Shown here one piece after another: positions 59,036 through 64,000 of a DNA stretch of 64,000 nucleotides; within the stretch, counting starts at the first letter, position 1, and each line of letters opens with the position of its first letter. Source of the DNA: Camellia lanceoleosa (taxonomy: Eukaryota; Streptophyta; Magnoliopsida; Ericales; Theaceae); contig CM045758.1 of assembly GCA_025200525.1 (NCBI GenBank), positions 194,964,463 through 195,028,462 on the forward strand, in the 5' to 3' direction. Made by a program: the position numbers and the translations under genes. The notes below the pieces were generated by a model, which did not search any database, was not told the DNA's origin, and saw only the letters and a program-made list of their open reading frames with translations.

Positions 59036-61735
59036 TGTTGTGTCAGTTCACTACCTGACTTGGCAAATGCACAATGCACATATCCATTCAATCTCATTTT
59101 GGTGCACAATGATGCGATGCGATGCTAAAAACATAAAATACAACACTTTTTCAAAAGCTGTTTCATTCCATCATCATTCCTTTGTTACAACATTTTACAA
59201 CAAGGGTACAAGTTTTACAGAAAATAAAACTACCTAACAATATACAATATGCTACAACTACTAGCAAAAAGGTAAATAAAACAGGGAACAGCTGCATCAA
59301 TGCTCTCAAGAGCGGGAATAAGAGGCCCTCTTCATCCCCTTCTGCGAAGCAGCCTCTGCGCCACCGCCACCATCTAAGTTGGAGCTGTCGCCCTCAGGAT
59401 CCTCCTTGGCCTCACCTCCACTCCCGGAACCAGGGTCAGAACCCTCCTCCCTGTCAACAGATGTATCTGACTAAGGATTGGCAACCTCCTCCTCTTCACT
59501 AGCCTCCTCCTGAATGATGTGCGCTCTGCATCTGCGAGACGACTCCCCTCTCCCAGCCCCTCGAGAAAGCCTAGATGGCCCAACCCCTCGAGAAGGCCTA
59601 GATGGCCCAGCTCCTCGGGAAGGCCCGGATGGCCCGGCCTGTGACTGAGCATACACCGGAGGCATCTGAAAATGAAAAATGCAGTTTGAATACATCAGCC
59701 AAAACATGTATATCAAATACAGATACAAGCAAACTACACAGAGTGGATGTATGCAGGAATAATGCATGAATGTGGTGTGTGTCAGATGTGCTCTACACAG
59801 ACAGCCTATCAATGCAATAAAATATTCAAGATCCGCATGTCATCAGAAGTGTGATAAATACGAGAAAACTAGAGGGTACCTGGAAACCCATGATGGACAA
59901 CTGCGCCTCTTTCCGCAGGACCATCCCCTCAAGTGAGGCTACCATCTCGAGCACCTCATCCATATACTCAACAGGAGGCTGCAGATGCAAAGGTAAGAGT
60001 ATCAGTAAATGAATGAACGTCCAAGTATCTGAGTAATGAATCAAAGCTGTAAAGCATACCGGGAGTGAGTCGGGGTCTCTGACATATCGGTGGCCAGGCA
60101 TCGGAGGCTCTATCGGGATCGGAATCGGAGAGGTAGTCCCATATTGCCACCCCATCAGCTCAGTCGGCATATCCGGCCATCCAGGATGAGGATAAGTCGG
60201 AGGAATCGGAGGAACCAATCCACCCCCACCTCTAGATGTACGAGCCTTGCTAGTGGAAGGGGTATCTGCAGTCCGAGCCCGGCTCGATGATGGCATACCA
60301 GCAGACCTCATCGTCGGAGTACGAACCCCCGTCAGTGGAGGCATCAGATATGTGTGACGATAAGTCGCGTACACCCCCTGCTCCAGATGAAGAAATGCAT
60401 CAATGCCCAACCTGCCGTCAATCACACCCTGGGTCGGGAGCCTATCAGCGGTCCGCATGTCGGTTGGGGGTGCTGAAGGAAGGTCCTGAGTAGCGTAGCC
60501 CCACACCTGGCGCAAGAAGTGATCACCCAAAAACCAGGCCCTACCAACTGGCCCCTCAAGCAGAATCCTATACCGGGAGGTACTCCATCCTCCGGCAAAC
60601 CGGAATCGGAGATCTCTACCAAAAGGCGCCCAGGGCTGCCATGTGATCTGCGGATAATCAATGCATAAGCTGATCAGAGATTGTAAAAGTGTAAGATTGG
60701 AAACATGAAGAACTGAGAGTTTTGAAATACCTCCGATGACCGCACTGTGTCAAAGTATTCTTCAGAATAGGAAGAGACTCAGGGTCTCGGCCGTCTTGAC
60801 CTTCGAATCTGAGTGAATACGGATCGTGAGGGCACCTCCACTATAAGCTCGGGCTAGTACCGGAAGTATCGTAGACCCACAACCGTGAGAAACAAAGCAA
60901 GAGCCATCGAATCTGAGAATCTTGAATGCGAATGTAAATACAACATCTTTGAGAGCAAGGTGCAAAGTCTGAGAATGTAAAGTCTTGTGTGTGTAATGTA
61001 CAAATAATGAGAAGCAGAAATGTAAAGGGCAGAAAGTACCTCCCAGGCTCTCCAATAGCCGCCGAGTATGTTCCCCCATCCGCAGGAAGTCGCACTCATA
61101 TAATAGTAGAGAGTGGCCAGGCTGGTACCGCCCCAATCATACCGGCTAACCTGTGAAAGGTTCACTAGGGCGCTCAGCAGATAGAGCCCAATAGTGTTCC
61201 CCCTATTGGCAAACAGAGTGGTGCCGAAGAGGAACATCAGGAATCCGCGAGTATACTGTGCCACCTCCTCGGGAGTCTCAGGCTTCATCTCCACCCTCCT
61301 GAAGTGAGAAGAGAACCAGGTGTATCGGACTTTACCTGAAGATCTATCCACTGGCGGGCGAGCTCCCAATAAATATGTCCAGGCGGCCTCCCACTCGCCC
61401 ATGTCCTCATCATATGGGATGGCCCAACCTCCCACATCAAGGCCCGTCAGTACGGCAAAGTCAAACGGGGTCATGGTCATGTCCCCAGTGGCAGAGAAAT
61501 GAAAGGAGTTGGTGGTGTCCTACCATCTCTCTACCAAAGCGCCCATCAGTGTCCTGCTAGCGGGGCAGCGAGAGATCCCAGTGTAGAAGGTCCCGAACCC
61601 CGCCATATCAACCAAATCTCGGACAGCCTCCTGGAGCTCGGCGTACCACTCTCTCGTCGTGACAGAGCCATATCCCCGCACAGCACGGGAAGTCACTTGT
61701 ATTCAGGACGAGCACATGTATTCAGTTTCATGATG

Positions 61736-61906
61736 AGATGAATAAGCTGTGTGCAAACGAAATGAATAAGCTGTTCAAATGAAATAAGCAAGCTGTGTGC
61801 AAATGAAATGAATAAGCTGTGTGCAAACGAAATGAATAAGCTGTGTGCAAATGAAATGAGCAAGCTGCATGCAAATGAAATGTATGAACTGTGTGCAAAA
61901 TTGAAT
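61736..61906. repeat. 24-bp minisatellite, about 7 copies
   Basis: The unit is AAATGAATAAGCTGTGTGCAAA plus CG or TG. Copies differ by a few bases and one is shortened. It adjoins the larger array and shares the core GCTGTGTG with it. Confidence 0.88.
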
Positions 61907-61911
61907 CAGAT

Positions 61912-62655
61912 ACAGAGTCTGGGCTGCGTGTTCTACTCTTAATCAGTGTGTGCTGTGTGTTCACCTCAACAATGGGCTGTGTGTTCAGAAAATTAGAGTT
62001 TGGGCTGGGTGTTCTACTCTCAATCAGTGTGTGCTGCGTGTTCACCTCGACAATGGACTGTGTGTTCAGAAAATCAGAGTTTGGGCTGCGTGTTCTACTC
62101 TCAATCAGTGTGTGCCGTGTGTTCACAATTAATTTATGGGCTGTGTGTTCAGAAAATTAGAGTTTGGGGCTGCGTGTTCTACTCTCGATCAGTGTGTGCT
62201 GTGTGTTCACCTCAACAATGGGCTGTGTGTTCAGAAAATTAGAGTTTGGGCTGCGTGTTCTACTCTCAATCAGTGTGTGCTGCGTGTTCACCTCGACAAT
62301 GGGTTGTGTGTTCAGAAAATCAGAGTTTGGGCTGCGTGTTCTACTCTCAATCAGTGTGTGTCGTGTGTTCACAATTAATTTATGGGCTGTGTGTTTAGAA
62401 AATTAGAGTTTGGGGCTGCGTGTTCTACTCTTGATCAGTGTGTGCTGTGTGTTCACCTCAACAATGGGCTGTGTGTTTAGAAAATTAGAGTTTGGGCTGC
62501 GTGTTCTACTCTCAATCAGTGTGTGCTGTGTGTTCACCTCAACAACGGGCTGTGTGTTCAGAAAATCAGAGTTTGGGCTGCGTGTTTTACTCTCAATCAG
62601 TGTGTGCCGTGTGTTCATAATTAATTTATGGGTCGCGTGTTCAGAAATTCAGAGT
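61912..62655. repeat. Hierarchical minisatellite (27 / 81 / 246 bp)
   Basis: The array has nine monomers of about 81 bp; each monomer is three related 27-bp pieces with a G(C/T)TG(T/C)GTGTTC core. Monomers come in a repeating order of three types (ending ACAATGGGC, GACAATGG, and AATTAATTTATGG), giving three copies of a 246-bp higher-order unit. The array lies in the first intron of the antisense PMD gene, or in sense terms in the 3' untranslated part of Element II. Confidence 0.93.
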
Positions 62656-63424
62656 GATTGAACTACGCGTTCAAGATGCAAATAGAATATGGTGTCATAG
62701 ACTAAGCATTCTAAACAAGCTGTGTACTCGAATGAGCCGATAAATATAGCGAAAGCATGAAATGCACTGAAAATGCAGAATACATTACAGAAAATGTAAA
62801 GGCGAAGTAAAATACCTCTCGTGGTTGATAGGAGAGGTGAGACTCCGGCTCTCGCAAAAGCAGATCCCCGGCCGCCCGATCATCAAAATCAGAAAAATAG
62901 TAGAAAACAGCCTATGGAAGGACATGTACCTGAGGGGCGTACCTCTCCGGAATGAACAGTCGAACCCTCGGAGGCAAGGCCATAATATCGGGATCCCCCC
63001 CGGCACCTGGAGGACCTCCACCAGGAGGAAGATGACCGGCCATTTCAAGAAATCTGCAAAAAGGAGCAAAAACGAGCAAAATGAGCCAAAATTGGAAAAA
63101 GTCAACCAAAGTCAACTCTCGGGAAATGAAAAAGTCAACAAAAGTCAACTCCCGAGAAAATCTTCCAAATTTTGAGACAAACTTACCTCAAGTGGTGAAA
63201 ATGAGAAAAGAAGCCCCGAAATCAAAATTTAATTGGTCAAAAGTGACGAAAACTGAAAGATTTCGCGAAAACAACTTGCGTGGGGCGTTGGAAAACGCTT
63301 ATAGAGTGCAGATCTGAGAGAGAAAATGGTTTGGGAAGGTAGAGAAGATTTTTTCGGAGCTGCACTTGTGAGTAAAAGTGCTTTGGATAAGCACATTTAA
63401 AGAAAAGAGGGTGAAAAGACCAAA

Positions 63425-63560
63425 CTGCCTCGAATCTGGGCTAGGTGGCTGGCCGGCCACCTTTTCTGGCAGACTGGCCACCCCTCTCCCTCAAAACTGG
63501 CCGGTGGCCTCCCCCTAGGAATAAAACTGGGCGGTGGTGTCCCCCATGTGGCCTCCAAGG
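63425..63560 (-). promoter_or_regulatory. Promoter module of antisense gene 2 with matching palindrome
   Basis: GGGCTAGGTGGCTGGCCGG continues to GGCCACCTTTTCTGG, matching 58574-58605 upstream of antisense gene 1 with few changes. The near-palindrome is 63444-63461. A TTTAAATG TATA-like site (minus strand, about 63395-63402) lies between it and the gene. Confidence 0.5.
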
Positions 63561-64000
63561 TCCCTGCAAATTTTGGTAATGATTGGAGTCCCCAGGACCT
63601 GAAAAAGTGCAAGAGAAGTGCACTTTCCGTCGCGAAATCGCTCCACCGGAACTTCGACTTCAGCTTTCGATGCGTGTCTCATCATTACTCATCAAAGGCA
63701 AGCTGTATCCTTTTTGAATATGTTGTGACCCTTCCGGGGGGTGAACCGGAGGTCGCGATCGAGTCGCCCTCGCCGAAACACGCATTTCTCCGCTCGTTGT
63801 TTTGTGACAAACGTGCATCCTAGTTTACACTTGTTCTGCATTGTTAATGCACATCACTTGCATTCTCATGCATATACTTGCATTGTTATGCACGTTTCCT
63901 TGGTATTACCATGCCTCCGTGCTTAACTTGCGTTATCACGCGCGTTTCTTCTCGCATTGCGATGCACTCACCCATCGACATCACGTTTGTTAGCATCTCG
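63561..64000. other. Element II 3' region continuing out of the window
   Basis: No gene is recognised. Irregular TTGCATTNTNATGCA blocks (about 63835-63960) may be the start of another tandem repeat. No match to the 5' LTR start (TGTTGCATATCGCGC) is seen, so the 3' LTR lies further on. Confidence 0.45.

Larger units (their letters stand above)
59300..63043 (-). pseudogene. Element II antisense gene 2: multi-exon plant mobile domain (PMD) gene
   Basis: The minus-strand exons I can place are 63043-62816 (opens MAGHLPPGGG, one in-frame TAG), about 61700-61040 (PMD core: REWYAELQEAVRDLVDM, MTPFDFAVLTGLDVGG, FLFGTTLFANRGNTIGLYLL, ARYDWGG-like SRYDWGGTSLATLYYYM), 60912-60731 (one missing base and two stops), 60647-60060 (ITWQPWAPFGRDLRFRF), 59978-59880, and 59665 to about 59300 (Ser/Arg/Pro-rich repeats such as GPSRGAGPSRPSRG). 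Introns 60913-61039, 60648-60730, 59979-60059 and 59666-59879 have GT...AG ends and all are phase 0. The domain matches PF10536 of the MAIN/MAIL1 family. Several stops and a frameshift make this copy a pseudogene. The start of the second exon is unresolved because the first intron holds a large minisatellite. Confidence 0.75.
41450..64000 (+). mobile_element. Element II: very large Tat/Ogre-type retrotransposon (3' end outside window)
   Basis: The plus-strand order is a 4.6-kb 5' LTR, a tRNA-Arg-type primer site, gag (split by a solo LTR), protease with G-patch, RT, RNase H, second RNase H, integrase, then more than 7 kb of 3' region with two minus-strand genes and minisatellites. No second LTR is found before 64000, so the element exceeds 22 kb, in the range of Ogre elements. 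It inserted into Element III. The left edge (41450-41453, TGATGTTGC or TGTTGC) is inferred from the end of Element III and the TG...CA rule. Confidence 0.8.

Noticed and set aside
61728..62661. Repetitive 60-130-codon frames on both strands
   Set aside because: Units of 27 and 81 bp are multiples of three, so frames stay open by arithmetic; the sequence is an intronic or 3' minisatellite.
63700..64000. Start of the Element II 3' LTR
   Set aside because: Both are GC-richer with TGCAT-type words, but no match to TGTTGCATATCGCGC or to any LTR stretch was found by eye.

Overview
The window is nuclear DNA of a seed plant, probably a eudicot. The background is AT-rich, with nested LTR retrotransposons, hairpin MITEs, solo LTRs, and one recognisable host gene. 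That gene (4960-5226) encodes a small secreted peptide precursor of the CEP family (C-terminally encoded peptide). I see no bacterial or organellar genes, rRNA, tRNA or CRISPR array.

Layout. (a) 1-10.6 kb is AT-rich intergenic DNA with the CEP gene and small non-autonomous transposons: a long-armed hairpin MITE 430 bp upstream of the CEP start, TAA-flanked Tourist-like elements, and a Mutator-type MITE with a perfect 9-bp target duplication nested in one of them. (b) 10.66-26.95 kb is a Mutator-type element split by Element I, a 15.6-kb Ty3/gypsy retrotransposon on the minus strand (LTRs 10927-11698 and 25831-26504, TSD GTTAC). Its gag, protease, RT, RNase H, second RNase H and integrase place it in the Tat/Ogre group. 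Its 3' internal region carries two antisense (+) genes, one encoding a plant mobile domain (PMD). (c) 27-36.9 kb holds a 2.4-kb solo LTR, a Tourist-like element with a nested Tourist MITE, a Mutator-type element, a hAT-like element, and a Tourist element with a second copy of the CEP-upstream MITE inside it. (d) 36.9-64 kb is a four-level nest. An LTR starting at 36881 is broken by Element III (minus strand, LTR 37589-38129, antisense PF04195-like gene). Element III is broken by Element II (plus strand, from about 41450 to beyond the window, PBS 46051). Element II's gag is split by a solo LTR (47414-49348, TSD CTACA). Downstream of its pol, Element II carries two antisense spliced genes: an intact two-exon DUF7745-like gene and a degenerate multi-exon PMD gene. 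A hierarchical 27/81/246-bp minisatellite sits in the PMD gene's large first intron.

How the parts relate. All three large retroelements have the Tat/Ogre plan: sense gag-pol, then a long 3' region with genes on the opposite strand that have their own TATA-like boxes and introns. Element I carries PMD plus an unknown protein, Element II DUF7745 plus PMD, and Element III a PF04195-like protein. The sense genes are broken by stops and frameshifts in every element. Antisense extra ORFs in Tat/Ogre elements are known from the literature. The less familiar observations here are the two-gene antisense cassettes, a palindromic GGTGGCCGGCCGGCCACC module shared by both antisense promoters of Element II, loss of the TATA box from the 5' LTR of Element I, and the hierarchical minisatellite.
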